Positions 43,576-55,300 of a DNA stretch of 64,000 nucleotides are shown here, one piece after another. Source of the DNA: Peronospora farinosa. Taxonomy: Eukaryota; Oomycota; Peronosporomycetes; Peronosporales; Peronosporaceae. The translations under genes were made by a program, and so were the position numbers. Numbering within the stretch: the stretch's first letter is position 1; each line of letters starts with the position of its first letter. The notes beneath the pieces are model-generated. The model was not told the DNA's origin. It worked only from the letters and a program-made list of their open reading frames with translations, and made no database searches. Location: assembly GCA_947646735.1 (NCBI GenBank), contig CANTFK010000024.1, positions 310,001 to 374,000 on the forward strand, given 5' to 3'.

Positions 43576-45090
43576 TTAGCTTTCGTTGTAAACTTGCGTG
43601 ACTAAATAGGCAATCACATCTTGCGCATAGCGGTCGGCATCGCCGTCACCATCAAAGCTACGCTGCAACTCTTCACGACACTCGGTCAACGGCAGGCTGA
43701 ATAGCGGGATGACCTTATCTGCTAGCTTCTGGAAATATCGGCACACTTGCTTCTCGCCCCGAATAAAGAATAGAGCTTGAATACGGTTGGAGAACAGCGG
43801 GTACTTCTTTGAGGCCAGAAGTTCATTGTCCTCTTCAATGGTAGTGTCGTATAGACTAAGTTGATGGGTCATGAGGTTGCGTAAGTACTGGAGCGCACGA
43901 ATCTCATTGTCAAAGGAAATAGGTGGCGACGAGTGCGCCGGGCTCTTCATCTTCATCGAGGAAAACTCCTCCTCAGTAGCAACAATCAAACGAGCAAAAC
44001 TAAATCCTTCGCGCGTATTGGTATCTGAGTGCGAGCAACTAAGACGTGCGTCCATCGTAAAGATGCCGCTCTCGTGGAGGTATGCTCGTTTGTCATAAAA
44101 AAGCTGTCCATCTCCTGGCTGTAACTGGAAATCAATGAGCACTTCGTTTGGATTACGTCCGTCTTCCTCCGTATTGTCCTCGACTGCAAAGCCGTAGTTG
44201 AGTAAAAAGCGATGATTGCATTTCTTCCCGTACGAGTCGTACACTTGTGCACCGGCACCAATCGTCCCGAGGGACGTAATGGTAAACGCATCAATGCTCT
44301 GATCAAAAGTCCAGCTCGTTTCACGTGGCCGATAATGGTTCAGCATGTCTGCAAAAGGCACAAGTGCTGCTGTCTTGACACCATCAATTGTCAAGCCAAA
44401 ATTGCGACTACAGACAATCATCCGTGCCCAGCTAAAGCGATCCAATGTGAATCTCGTGAACGACGGATCGACTCGACAAATAACGTCATAATCCTTTCGA
44501 ATTGCCGCTTTTCTTTCTTGAATTTGCTGAATAATATAGGACCCTTTTAGCCACTGTAGTTCCTCTTCAGACCAAAAAATGGGCATATTACTCAATGTTA
44601 AAGGTAATGTACTGTAATAATTCCGAAAAAAGGACGTTTCCACATGTTCCATGTCAGTCAACAGAAACATCATGAGATAAATGTGCTTGGGGGCGACAAA
44701 ATTCACGTTCCGAGCCAATAATTTCCGTCCAATGTCCGTCTTTTTACCCATTTCGACCGTAATGAGACACTTCTTCGGGACAACAAGAATACGTTCCCCT
44801 GGTACAAGGACTTTACAGCTATGAACACCACGAACTTCCGGTGCATATTCTTGCAATGTCAATTTCTTGGAATCCGCGCCGTTTTTGTCCAGCCATTGAA
44901 TCAATTCTTGTCCGACCACATCGTCGACTTTTTTAGACTCTTTGTATGGCAAAGAGGAGGGACTGGAAGTAGTAGAAACAAAGGTTTCTTGCAAAGAAGA
45001 GACGGAAGAAGAAGATGAGGTGGTGGACGTGGAGATGGATGTCGTGGTAGACGCAGTAACAGGCGGCGAAGGCAGCGGAAGAGCGCTCAT
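43576..45090 (-). CDS. SET-domain lysine/histidine methyltransferase, RLSMT/SETD3 type
   Basis: One exon, 504 residues from ATG 45090. A Ser/Thr-rich N-terminus (about 50 residues) precedes a SET domain. The SET part has the split arrangement of Rubisco LSMT and SETD3: a long iSET insert (FFRNYYSTLPLTLSNMPIFW), then LVPFADMLNHYRP with the conserved NH of SET proteins, then YDSYGKKCNHRFLLNYGF with the catalytic tyrosine. The C-terminal half (about 330-504) matches the Rubisco-LSMT substrate-binding fold by position. The likely role is methylation of a non-histone protein; actin histidine is the SETD3 target in animals, but no target is evident here. Head-to-head with the 45541 gene. Confidence 0.9.
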   Translation of the reverse strand: MSALPLPSPPVTASTTTSISTSTTSSSSSVSSLQETFVSTTSSPSSLPYKESKKVDDVVGQELIQWLDKNGADSKKLTLQEYAPEVRGVHSCKVLVPGERILVVPKKCLITVEMGKKTDIGRKLLARNVNFVAPKHIYLMMFLLTDMEHVETSFFRNYYSTLPLTLSNMPIFWSEEELQWLKGSYIIQQIQERKAAIRKDYDVICRVDPSFTRFTLDRFSWARMIVCSRNFGLTIDGVKTAALVPFADMLNHYRPRETSWTFDQSIDAFTITSLGTIGAGAQVYDSYGKKCNHRFLLNYGFAVEDNTEEDGRNPNEVLIDFQLQPGDGQLFYDKRAYLHESGIFTMDARLSCSHSDTNTREGFSFARLIVATEEEFSSMKMKSPAHSSPPISFDNEIRALQYLRNLMTHQLSLYDTTIEEDNELLASKKYPLFSNRIQALFFIRGEKQVCRYFQKLADKVIPLFSLPLTECREELQRSFDGDGDADRYAQDVIAYLVTQVYNES

Positions 45091-45540
45091 GACGGGAAGC
45101 GTGTCTATGGATTTGGGTGACGATAAGGGACGTCACTCAATTGAATCATAAATGTCACTGAACAGGAGGACAGGGCATTGAAATGAAGAGTGACAGGGTC
45201 CATGACGCGCTCGCTGTTTAGAAAACGTCCGGCAAATGTCCTGAATAGCCTATTACTATTATTGCAGTAGAATTGTACTACTATATTTTTTATACTCCTA
45301 CTACTACTACTACAGTACTACGGGTACGCAACCTGGCGTTACTGACCAGTTGAAGTTTCAGAAATAGTAATTAGTACTCAAGTCGTTGTCGAATACCAAT
45401 CTCATTTTTAATATCGTGTGTAGTCTATCGTCGTGTAACCAATCCCAAGGCTTTTACAACGTATAAACAAACATTCACGCAATCAAACAGCAAACGGTAA
45501 CACAAGTCTCAAAGTCGCTATTTATTCCGTCGTCGCCGTC
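45091..45540. promoter_or_regulatory. Shared upstream region of two divergent genes, 450 bp
   Basis: Contains a (CTA)n trinucleotide run at about 45296-45316. TCTCAAAGTCGCTATTTATT at about 45508-45527, some 30 bp before ATG 45541, weakly resembles an oomycete Inr plus flanking region. No gene is seen. Confidence 0.4.
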
Positions 45541-47511
45541 ATGCGGATGCTGACGATGAACTCGATACTAGAAGACAGTGAACGTCGACGACAAGATGAT
45601 ACGTCCCATGTACTGCGTAGTCCCTTAGCCAATCATAATGAGAATGACGACGATGACGACGTTGTCCATGAGCTGGAGCATGTACCCGACGGGTTTCCGA
45701 GTCCACCAGCGCGTGTACGACCACGTCGCCGTTTTGTGAATTCAGGTCAAACCACATATGAACTTTCATTCTCAAGACGCCCAGCTAATGGACGACGAAG
45801 AGCAGAAGGAGAGGCAGCAGCTGTCAAGGTTCAATCCAATGGACAAGACGAGTATCGCCCAATCCCGGCTGTATCCTCGCTCTCGAGTGTTTTAAGTGAA
45901 GTTATGACGGGCAAGACCAAAGCACTTAATAACATCATTGATACGACATTACCACAACCAAATGTGACGTACAAGGTGGAACAGGCAGCGGATGGGACAT
46001 TGTACGTGGCGGCATCCGATGGTAATAAGTACTTTGCAAACTCAACCATTGGACAGATTTTCCTCAAGTCTGCGTCGAATCATAATGGATCCAAAGAATA
46101 TCGAGGTGAGTTTGATAATAGACGACCAGATGGATCGCAGCAACAGCAGCAGCAGCTGTCTACGAGACAAGCAGACTGTGTTGGTATAGAAAACATGACT
46201 ACTATGAGCAAATTTTCGACGGATGTGAGTGATAAAAAAAGTGATGGTGACGTCAAGAAGACGGTGCTGGGATATAAGGAATTTCAAAGCGGGATGAGAA
46301 AGGAGGAGAAGAAGGAGTCAATGACCGACTTGAAGACACTGCAGGAGCAGAATCGCTGTACCGGCGCAGCAGATTTAGGCTCCACGGACGCTAACGCTCA
46401 CCAAGCGAGCAATACGCTGGAACCGACAAAACATGTCTCACAGAAGAAAAAAATTCGTGGCGACACAAGCTGGATTGTGCGTCCGGCAAACAGTGACGCG
46501 CAAGAACCAGAATTGTCTGAACCTACGGAAGTCGTACTTCTTGACTCGAATGACATGCAGACCGCTCATCAGGCGAAACCAGACTTGCTTACAGGCTTGG
46601 CAACTGCCACCAACGACAGTGAAGTTAGTGACAGTGGCCCTCACGTCGGTAGTTCTACCAGTTCCACAGACCTTATCGGGGCGCCGACCAAAACGCCAAC
46701 TCAACTTCAACCGAAGAAAGATTTACCATCGGCCTTAGATGCGTATGACGAGGACGACAACCCGTTGTGTCGGTCGTTCCAGAACGTACGTAACGTGGAT
46801 TCGACGCAGTCCATGTCAGATGAGCTTGAAGATGATCAGGAGGATGAGCATGGTCACGACGAAGAGCATGAAAACGCAGCGACGACTGCAAATGACGATT
46901 CATTGGATGTCAATTCGCCTGTGTTGTCAAGTGCAATTAACGTGGCGGCGTTTGTTGGTGGCTTCAAGGGTCAACTTGTTCGACGATCTGGTGCAAGCGG
47001 CTTGGTGAACCGCAAGCGGGCTGTGCGGCATGCGCGCCTTACAGTAGAAGAGCAGAAGGCAGCAGACATCGCGCGAAAAATTCGTGAAGCTCGCAGTCGT
47101 ATTCCGTTCGAGTTCAGGGACGAGAATATGTCTCCCGCAGCAAAAGATGAGCTTCAGAAGAAGAAGATTAGGCTTGCTCGCGGTCGGCGTGTTGACTTCA
47201 ACCCAGACGTGTTATGCCGCGAGTTTGAAGTTGAGTCGGAGGATGAGGACGACGGCTATGATAGTCCAGATGAAATCGTGGATGCTGTCCAGTTAGTGAG
47301 TAAGCGCGATGTGTTCCGTGCCGAGGACGTGGTTGCAGCATTCCCGATGGAGCAACCGGAGCTACCATCAGAGGAAATGGCGGGGGCAATTATTTACGGC
47401 AATGAAGCTGATTCACCAGTAAATGCTGAAGGGTACCAAAGTATGCGAAACGATCCATTGACGTTTTCGCAACTTAACAACGATAAGCGACTGTCGTTTT
47501 CCGATCTTTGA
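45541..47511 (+). CDS. Large disordered protein of unknown function
   Basis: One exon, 656 residues, ATG 45541. Mostly hydrophilic with acidic runs (ENDDDDDVVHELEH, DELEDDQEDEHGHDEEHENA) and a Gln run. Two parts look ordered. Residues about 110-180 (SSLSSVLSEVMTGKTKALNN, then TYKVEQAADGTLYVAASDG) suggest a small beta-rich module. Residues about 495-560 (RLTVEEQKAADIARKIREAR, RGRRVDFNPDVL) suggest a basic helix. No signal peptide, membrane helix or known domain. A GTGAGT at 46106 followed by CAG-rich sequence could be an optional in-frame intron around the Gln run. Possibly nuclear, from composition only. Confidence 0.75.
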   Translation: MRMLTMNSILEDSERRRQDDTSHVLRSPLANHNENDDDDDVVHELEHVPDGFPSPPARVRPRRRFVNSGQTTYELSFSRRPANGRRRAEGEAAAVKVQSNGQDEYRPIPAVSSLSSVLSEVMTGKTKALNNIIDTTLPQPNVTYKVEQAADGTLYVAASDGNKYFANSTIGQIFLKSASNHNGSKEYRGEFDNRRPDGSQQQQQQLSTRQADCVGIENMTTMSKFSTDVSDKKSDGDVKKTVLGYKEFQSGMRKEEKKESMTDLKTLQEQNRCTGAADLGSTDANAHQASNTLEPTKHVSQKKKIRGDTSWIVRPANSDAQEPELSEPTEVVLLDSNDMQTAHQAKPDLLTGLATATNDSEVSDSGPHVGSSTSSTDLIGAPTKTPTQLQPKKDLPSALDAYDEDDNPLCRSFQNVRNVDSTQSMSDELEDDQEDEHGHDEEHENAATTANDDSLDVNSPVLSSAINVAAFVGGFKGQLVRRSGASGLVNRKRAVRHARLTVEEQKAADIARKIREARSRIPFEFRDENMSPAAKDELQKKKIRLARGRRVDFNPDVLCREFEVESEDEDDGYDSPDEIVDAVQLVSKRDVFRAEDVVAAFPMEQPELPSEEMAGAIIYGNEADSPVNAEGYQSMRNDPLTFSQLNNDKRLSFSDL

Positions 47512-47684
47512 GAGTGACGGGGGAAGAAAGAAGGAGGCATCTGGCGTTGATCGGGTAGTAAGTAGCGTATCTATTTGGAGGGAAAGGCGCGAGCCCCTCC
47601 GCCGTAACAATTGAAATATCATGATTTTGTGTGTCCATGCTCGCTTCGTTATGCAGCTCGCGCGACTGTCAACGAGCCTGTAGC

Positions 47685-48989
47685 TTACTCGTTGACGTTG
47701 TGGTGGATTTGATTAACATCCTCGTCTTCATTAAGAGCGTCAATGAGTTTGTCAAAGGTCTCCAGCTGCTCACCCTCCAAGTCCAAAAATTCCTTGGGGT
47801 TATAGACGAGCTCGGAAACAGCGGGTTCCAATCCGGCCTCCGTGAAGCATTTGCGCACGACAGCTAAGTCATTAGGATCACACATGATCTGCGCCAAGCC
47901 CTCACGCGTCTCAACATTGTCTGCCCCTGCATTCAGCTAAGCAGCCATTAAATACATCAAGCAGTCAAGAATACACACGAAAAGCCAGCCAACTTGGTCT
48001 TAAACACACCGCAATTTCAATGAGCAAGTCCTCTTCGACCGCCGATCTGTCCCCATCATCTGACGGCAATTCAATCTACGAAGCAAACACAGTGACATTT
48101 CAACCCATCACTTGTCGTCACTATCATAGCGACGTCGTACCTCAAGGTACCCCTTCCGCTCGAACATCCAAGCCACTGAGCCACTTGTACCTAGAGCACC
48201 ATTGTATTTGCCCAAAATATGACGTAGTGCAGGTGCTGTTCTACGCTTGTTATCTGTCAGTGTCTCAATCTGTCGAGTACATGACGCAAAAGCATCAGCA
48301 CACCTAACTTCAAAGTGTAGCCATTGCTATAGCATAGTCACCATTAGGGCACTTCCAGCTGGACCTGAAGCTTCGTATAATACAGATTCAGCGTTGCTTC
48401 CTGTATACCCTCATATTTTTCCATCAGTAGGCCTACAGTTGGATACAAAACATTTCTCTCTAGTATTCTACCGTCTTTGCCTTCGACACCTCGTTTGATT
48501 GCAGCTTCAATCTTGTCTTTGGGCATATTGGCCGCTTTGGCTTTGTTTATAACTGCCACAAGCCTCTGCAACAATTGATAATAGTACTCAGTAATAGTAG
48601 TAATAGTAGTAATAGTAATAGTAGCTCTCTACCCGATTGTTCACGTCTCCTCGCACCGCTTCAGTAACAAACAAGTTCAATGCGCAATTAGTCAGTCAAC
48701 AATTACATTCCCAACTTCAACTTCAATCTCTCTCTCCCTCTCTCCCTTTCTCTTACACTTCGAAACGACCATAATCTCCCGCGCTAAAGTGGCGTTAGTG
48801 GCCGTTCGTTTCTATCGATTAATTCATACGTTACTCTCATATAAAGCATGTTGTGTATCGATTGCTGCAACGCACCACGTCCACAGCATTTTTTCTGCCT
48901 TGGATAGTAGGACCTCGACCCATCCAACGCATATTCTCGCGATAAACGCCCGTGGATATCGTCCAAGCAGCGCGGCATCGGGCGAGCAT
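47685..48989 (-). CDS. TACO1: Translational activator of mitochondrial cytochrome oxidase, YebC/PmpR family
   Basis: Eight exons in gene order: 48989-48876, 48783-48759, 48658-48633, 48565-48472, 48400-48342, 48269-48141, 48075-48010 and 47936-47685; 254 residues. The start [19 protein letters not shown] looks like a mitochondrial presequence, then [17 protein letters not shown] opens the family domain. Family blocks run in order: [70 protein letters not shown] and ELVYNPKEF with a [16 protein letters not shown] end. TACO1 helps mitochondrial ribosomes translate COX1 and polyproline stretches. Exons 2 and 3 are only 25 and 26 bp and are the least certain; the other joins restore conserved motifs exactly. 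Confidence 0.88.
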
Positions 48990-49366
48990 CCTGAAAGTCA
49001 TATGGTTTCGATAAGTACGTATACCACACTAAGTACGCATATTACACGAAGTACGAATTAAGAAAGAGTGATTGTCACTTCAACTTGGTCATTTCCCTTC
49101 CGCGTCGGACGAAACCCCAATCTTCGCACGTTAACGGGCCTTACGTACGTGCCTGACTAACGTACGTGCCTGACTAACGTACGTGCCTGACTAACGTACG
49201 TGCCTGACTAACGTACGTGCCTGAATCGTGCAGTTTAAATGGTCGCTAACGTCGTCGTCGATTCCGCTGAAAGATGCTCGTTAACGGTCGGACGTCTTGA
49301 TGCACACAGGATGAGACCTCAGAGTTAAAGTTTCTCACGTCTACACAAAGCCGAAAACTGCTGAAA
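48990..49366. promoter_or_regulatory. Shared upstream region with 17 bp tandem repeats
   Basis: 377 bp between TACO1 and the first DUF3638 gene. At 49143-49224 lie about 4.8 copies of ACGTACGTGCCTGACTA. Each copy contains the palindrome ACGTACGT, so the array may offer repeated factor-binding sites. No gene is seen. Confidence 0.55.
49143..49224. repeat. 17 bp tandem repeat, about 4.8 copies
   Basis: Unit ACGTACGTGCCTGACTA starting at 49143, 49160, 49177, 49194 and 49211, identical until the last partial copy. Confidence 0.95.
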
Positions 49367-52300
49367 ATGGACGGAAACGGTTTTGTCAACCACGTTTTTC
49401 GCTTTAAACACAAGACACCAAGTGACAGTCAAGATCCAGCACTATGCTGTTCTTTTGCCAATTGGATGGCGACATTTGTAACCAACTTTACAGCCGTGGA
49501 ACAGTCGGAAAGCAAATGTAGCCATGTCGAACCTTTACTGGACGATCGTATGGTCTCGGCGTCGCTCTTTACAATTCATGAAGTCGAAATGTTACAACAA
49601 TTGGCGCAACGTCTTGTTGCTCCAGGTGGTAAACATAAAAGAGGTGACGTGTGGTATGATCCATGGCTTCCACAATATGGATGTGTAGTTCAACGAAGTT
49701 GCTTAAGTGATATTAAAGTCAAGATTGAAGTAATTTTCGTCGATGGATGGGAGCGGACGCTTCACTTCTTACCATCTGGAGAGTGTGTCCATAGTGCCGT
49801 GCCAACGACACACCACGTCCTGCATTGTGCAGACTTGGACACAAAAGTAGAAGCGGAATTCTCGACTAGCTTTTCTGCCAAGTTATCTGAAGCACAGACT
49901 CGTAGAGCATCAGAGAGAAGTGCAGCACACAATCAATTGGGACACCAAAAGACTCCGCAGTTTATTGCTGCAGTGGTGAGGTGTACCGTTAATTCGTTAG
50001 TGCAAGGGGTCTCACAAGTTGGGTCGATAACTGCTGGTCCCAGAGGAGGCACAACTGATGTGGGACTACATACTGGAGGCCGAGCACGGGACACTTGCTG
50101 GGCAATTGTTAAAGCTGTGATTGAGACACAATCTCGATTGTGAACCAGGTTTGTTTCGAAAAACTATGGTCGCACTCAAGTTGAAGTTGCTCCAAATGGC
50201 AATAAGCAACGCTGAAGAAGAGTTTGGTAGGATCAATGTAAAAGATGGATGCATGTCTGTGGATGACCTGTTCTATATGCTGCAAGTCAGTGTTCAAAGC
50301 ATTGTTGAGCTCCTCGAGTGTGGGTACGATGTCTTGGTGCTCAAGAAACAATGCGCTACTATACGCTCCAGAATTGATGGGTTTGTTGACATTCTGAATC
50401 ACCAGACATCAAAGAAATACGTTTTGCCGAAAGACGAGTTGCTACAGAAGCTCAACAAGTTGAATTGTAGTATGAAAATGATCTCACCAAAAAGAATAAA
50501 GGAATCTCACAGTTGTGAGAGTAAAGAAGAGCGTCGTCAACGAGCATGGATCAATTTAGATGGACGCTACTTTCTAAGTGGAACATCGTGTACGCTGGAT
50601 GAGCTGGTTCAATGGAGCAAATCAAATGCCTTTCCAGCGTCTTACAAATGCATTCTGATATTGCGGACGTTTGAAGCTTATATGTTTGAGAAGGCGCTGC
50701 TGCTAAATGGCGATGGTCCCTGCGGTCAAGGAACTGGCGACATTACTTTTAGTCTGGAGCAGATGCAGGCATTTGTTTCGCAGTACGAGGGAGTTATAAA
50801 TTCGTGGTACCAACTTCCACGAATGACGTCTGTTCTTGATGTGGAACAGCGCAGTCGCAAAATGTTGGTGATGTGGATTGCATTTTGCTTCGTCCATCAG
50901 AGATGCGTGGGTGAAGTCCCTCTTTGCACCAACTATAACATCGCGCTAGAATGGAGAGACCTTAAAGTAGCTGTTTTGAGTGATGAAGCAGCCATTTTGG
51001 CCCTTCAGCACGTCGCACGGTATATTCGCACGTGGAATAACACTAACCAGAGGCCCCCACTATTCCACTTGACCAACCAGGAACCAACATTTGATTTTGG
51101 ACAAAGATTCGGATTGGGTAGCACCAGCATGATGGACGTCTATAACCGTGAAATCGAGATTTGGGAAGCGCGCGTTAAAGAAAAGTGGAACGAAATTGAA
51201 ACGAAGAAGAGAAAGGTTGCTGAACTTCGAGCGGAGATTTCACGTCTGAATCAAAATCTGGTGTCAAAAAAACTGTTGTTGACAATTGAGGAGGAGCGTT
51301 TACGCCTAAACTACCGTTCCAATTCTTATGGCTACTATCCAACGTCAAAGCCCTTTAAAAAGCGGAGTTGGAGACCGATATCAATGCGATTAACTTCCGC
51401 TATCAGGACAAATGAGGAAACGCTGGAGAGAACTCTTGTTGCTCCCCGATACTTAGTACGGCCTCTTCCTCCAGCAAAGAGTGACGCAATCACAGTGATT
51501 TTCATGATGACCATGCCGCGCAATATTGAAATCTTGGGCAGCTTATGCTTAACCGCACAACGATCTCTTGCTGCCAATGCAGGAGAGTGCTTTACCGAAC
51601 TTGAGCACCACGACATGGTGGCTATTTTACAATCAGAACGCACCAACTCAAGCGATACATGCTACCAGTATAGTGTTTACAGCGAGCCCTGCTCCCTTCT
51701 CTCTTCCGAGATCTTGCGGTCCCAATAGTGTGGACAATTTGTACGATATCTACCAGTACAGATCTCAATGTGTTTGGAATCTTAACCTATCTGGAACGGC
51801 TTTGACGTGGGTGGATGCCTCCGGCAAGAAGATGAACCCTTTTGGCGTCACACAGTCGAGCGTGGTCGACAGCTTCACCGAGAAGATGCCCCAAACGTTT
51901 AAACAAATCCAGTGGATGAATGCTTGGCCTGGTGAAGGGGATATACGAGGAAATATGGTATATGCAAATCTTCATCAGCAACCAGAAAACTTTGAGAAGG
52001 TGTCGTTTATCGCCCTCGGATCGCTACGTTCATTCCCAAACCAGCAGTTTCGGAAGCTTCAGTGCGCACTACTTGATGACGTTCTTCCGTGGTCGAATCT
52101 TTGCGTAGAAATCATTGTGCGGCAGTTACTCTACCAAGTAGGGGCACTCACTGACGAACTTAACCCTCAATTGCTCTGGAAGTTCGACATGTTTAATAAT
52201 GGTGACAAAGGCCTCGAAACATTCTGCGCCACGCTTGAACACATTGCCAGCAAGCTCAAACAGACCCCGCGCAATTTCGAATCCGTCCCGCTTCTGAGTG

Positions 52301-55300
52301 AGATGGCTGGTTTTTTGTCGCAGTACTCGTATGATGCAAGGATAATTGTGAAGACGTTTGCTGGAATGGCGAGACGCTGGGCAACAAATGCACGCTTGGA
52401 ATACGGGGAGGAATCTTCGCCGTACCGGATTGCTGAAATTCGGAGTAAGGAATGCATTCTGTTCGGTTTCGCGCTGCTAGCGTATAGTCTCGGACCATGG
52501 AATAATGAAGCAGCTCAAGAAGTGTGTGAGATGATCGTGTTGTTTCGCACCTCATTCCTTTGTGCAAGCATTAATCTGAGGTCTACAGAGCAAATGGTTC
52601 GTACAGAGAGCAAGATTGCTGAGACGATGTCCCGTAGAGTATTGGAACTTATTGCTTATGTAAGGGATCACGAAGCAAATAACATCCTCACTGGTTTAGT
52701 GCGTTTGGTCAGTGCGACGTCTCCTGGGCAATTGGAATGGACTGTGTTTAGTGAGCCTTCTCGGGTCGGTGGACAATTCAGCAGCTGCTATGAAGCATCC
52801 GACGAGTCGATGGATGTCCATTATTCAATCAACCTGTTTACAGGTATCGTTCTTACTGATGGATATGCTCCTGGGGGTCTTCCGTCCAACATTCGTCAGC
52901 ACAAGAGATTCCTGTTACTATTTGGGCGGTCTAATTTCGAAGTATTTTCTACAAATGGAGTTCTTCGAACTGAACGAAAGTACTGTGATCGTTTGTACGA
53001 CTTCGCACTTGAAGACAACGATCTGTTTGTCCAAGAACTGACGGTGAATGCTTCAGGTGAGATCACTGAAACACTACAGTTATGCTCCGTCAGCTGGGTC
53101 AAAGGGCTGCGTAAACAATTTCCAGCTCAATTGCGGAAGCTGTATTCACATTGGTACTGGGTAGAGCAAAAGTGTGTACTCTTTCGACCGAAAGAAGCCA
53201 AGTGTCGAGAGGTAAATTTCGCTGCTACCTTCGACGACAGTGGCTCTTTGCAATGCTATAAAATAGCTTTCAGCGATACCAAACGTCCGTACGAAGTACT
53301 CAGGAGCCAGCTCAATGAATACGACCGGCTTGTTGCAAAAGAAAAACCGCTTTTCAATGTGTTTGAGATGTTGGCAAAGTTCGAAGATGAGAAGTTTCTT
53401 TATCCTTTGAAGTCTTCTAACGGCGTCCTGAAAATTGAGCTGCCTCGGTTCAGGCTGACGTTTTATTTGAACAGCATGATGAAATTTGAATCCGTGGAAC
53501 ACAAGGGCTATATCCTAGCGCCAAAGCAGCAGTTTGACAATTTCCTGCCAAGGTTCCACCGATACTTGTTGCTGACGTTGCATAACACTACCGATACATC
53601 ACGACAAGAAATTCGCATGCTCGTTCCACTTGGTGCCGTCATAGAATCTTCGGATGGTATGGTTGATATCGAAATTTCGAGCGAGGCGGGTAGCCGAATA
53701 GATGTGGCATGTTACGATATTCACCGTCGTTTGAAGACGCTTGAAACCGAGACAATCGGTGCGAGACTTCAGCTTGCTGCAGTCTGTGCTCGAGCTGGAA
53801 CGAACGTACCCAGCAAGCTATTGAAAATGACAGGAGAGGAGATGGCGATACAAGTTTTACGGGCATGTAGGTCGAGTCGGCCATTTTCTTCTTCGGAAAG
53901 AGACACCTTACTGTCGATCAATAAGTTGAGTTATCGCGAACCAGCGGTAAAAATCATGGCTGTTGCGTTGCTTGCTGAAGCCGACCGCCAAGCATTCCTC
54001 TTCGGGCAAACGAAGACGATTAGTACAGCGATGGGAAGTAGCGACGAGCAAGCAGAATACGCAGATATGTGTGCGAAGCAAGTCCAGCGCAATCCCTTGC
54101 GTTCACAATTTCGAAGCGTCGAGGAAAAGATCATTCTCGGGCATGTGAGGCACTCGTCAGTATCTGGTTCAACAAAAGAAGTTGTGTTGTGCGACTCACT
54201 TCCAGTTGCCGACGACTATGTGAAGTCCATCGAAGATAAGCTTAGACTTTTTCTTCGGATTGAGACTCAGAAAGCGAAAGAAATGCCACCACTACCGTTG
54301 GATAGCAGTACTACAAATGCCATGAGCAGAGGGATGCTGGACGAGCTGCAAGTGAGCTGGGATAGCTACCACTCGCAGATGGAGCCAGTACTAAAGACTA
54401 AGCCAGGTATGTTGCTCGGCCCATTCGAGACGCTATTGAGTGATGTGTCCTCTTACCGTGTTGAGATGCAAAAGTATCTGTGGGAGTCCTTCTCGAAAGC
54501 GATGGGCAGTACCCGTGATTACCTTCTAAGACTTGTAAATTTTTTGCCCATGATCACGGTAAGTGATATTGTCCGTTGTGCTTTTGATGAAGAAACACTT
54601 CGAACACTGGCGCCAAAGCTGAGCAAGGAATCGAGAGAACTAGTCTCAAAAGGGGTTCTCCAGTACATGGAATTATGTGTACTAGAAGACAAAGTGGAGA
54701 GGCTAATCTGGATAGCGAGTCGCAGTGGTGAGCTATCAGACGCTCAAATGGTTGATGAGCTTGTGAATACTCGTCAGTGGCAATCGCCAGAATATCCGTA
54801 CTGGTTGGCGTTTGAAGTGGAGGGTAGACTTCAGATTCGACATGAACAATATGTGATTGCTCGGCACCTCATTGATCGCCCAGGAACAGTCTGCCAGCTT
54901 AACATGGGGCGTGGTAAGACCCGAGTGATCTTGCCCATGCTGTTTCTCTATTTCACTCGAAGCCAGTGCTCACAAGTTGTTCGTGCGCACTTTTTGAGTC
55001 CATTGTTAAGCGAAGCGCAGCAGTTTATGCACCGATACCTGTCCGCGACCAGTGCTCGCCTGCAAGTTTTCGAACAGCCATTTCACCGACAGGTTGACCT
55101 GGATTCCCGCAGACTTGAATGTATTCGTGACACCCTTGAGGAGTTAAAGCTTTTTGGGGGCATTCAAATGGTAGCTCCGGAACATCGCATGTCACTTGAA
55201 CTAAAGCGTTTGGAGCTGGGGAATGATGGTCCCATGGTGAAGATGCTGGACGAAATCCTTGACAGTGACCAGTTCGTGGATGTTCTGGACGAGTGTGACG

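Noticed and set aside
43373..43576. 67-codon frame overlapping the SET gene stop (TAATG)
   Set aside because: No motif. Stop-start overlaps have no meaning for eukaryotic translation without other evidence; most likely 3' UTR.
49143..49224. CRISPR-like array
   Set aside because: The units are adjacent without spacers and the DNA is eukaryotic; it is a plain tandem repeat.
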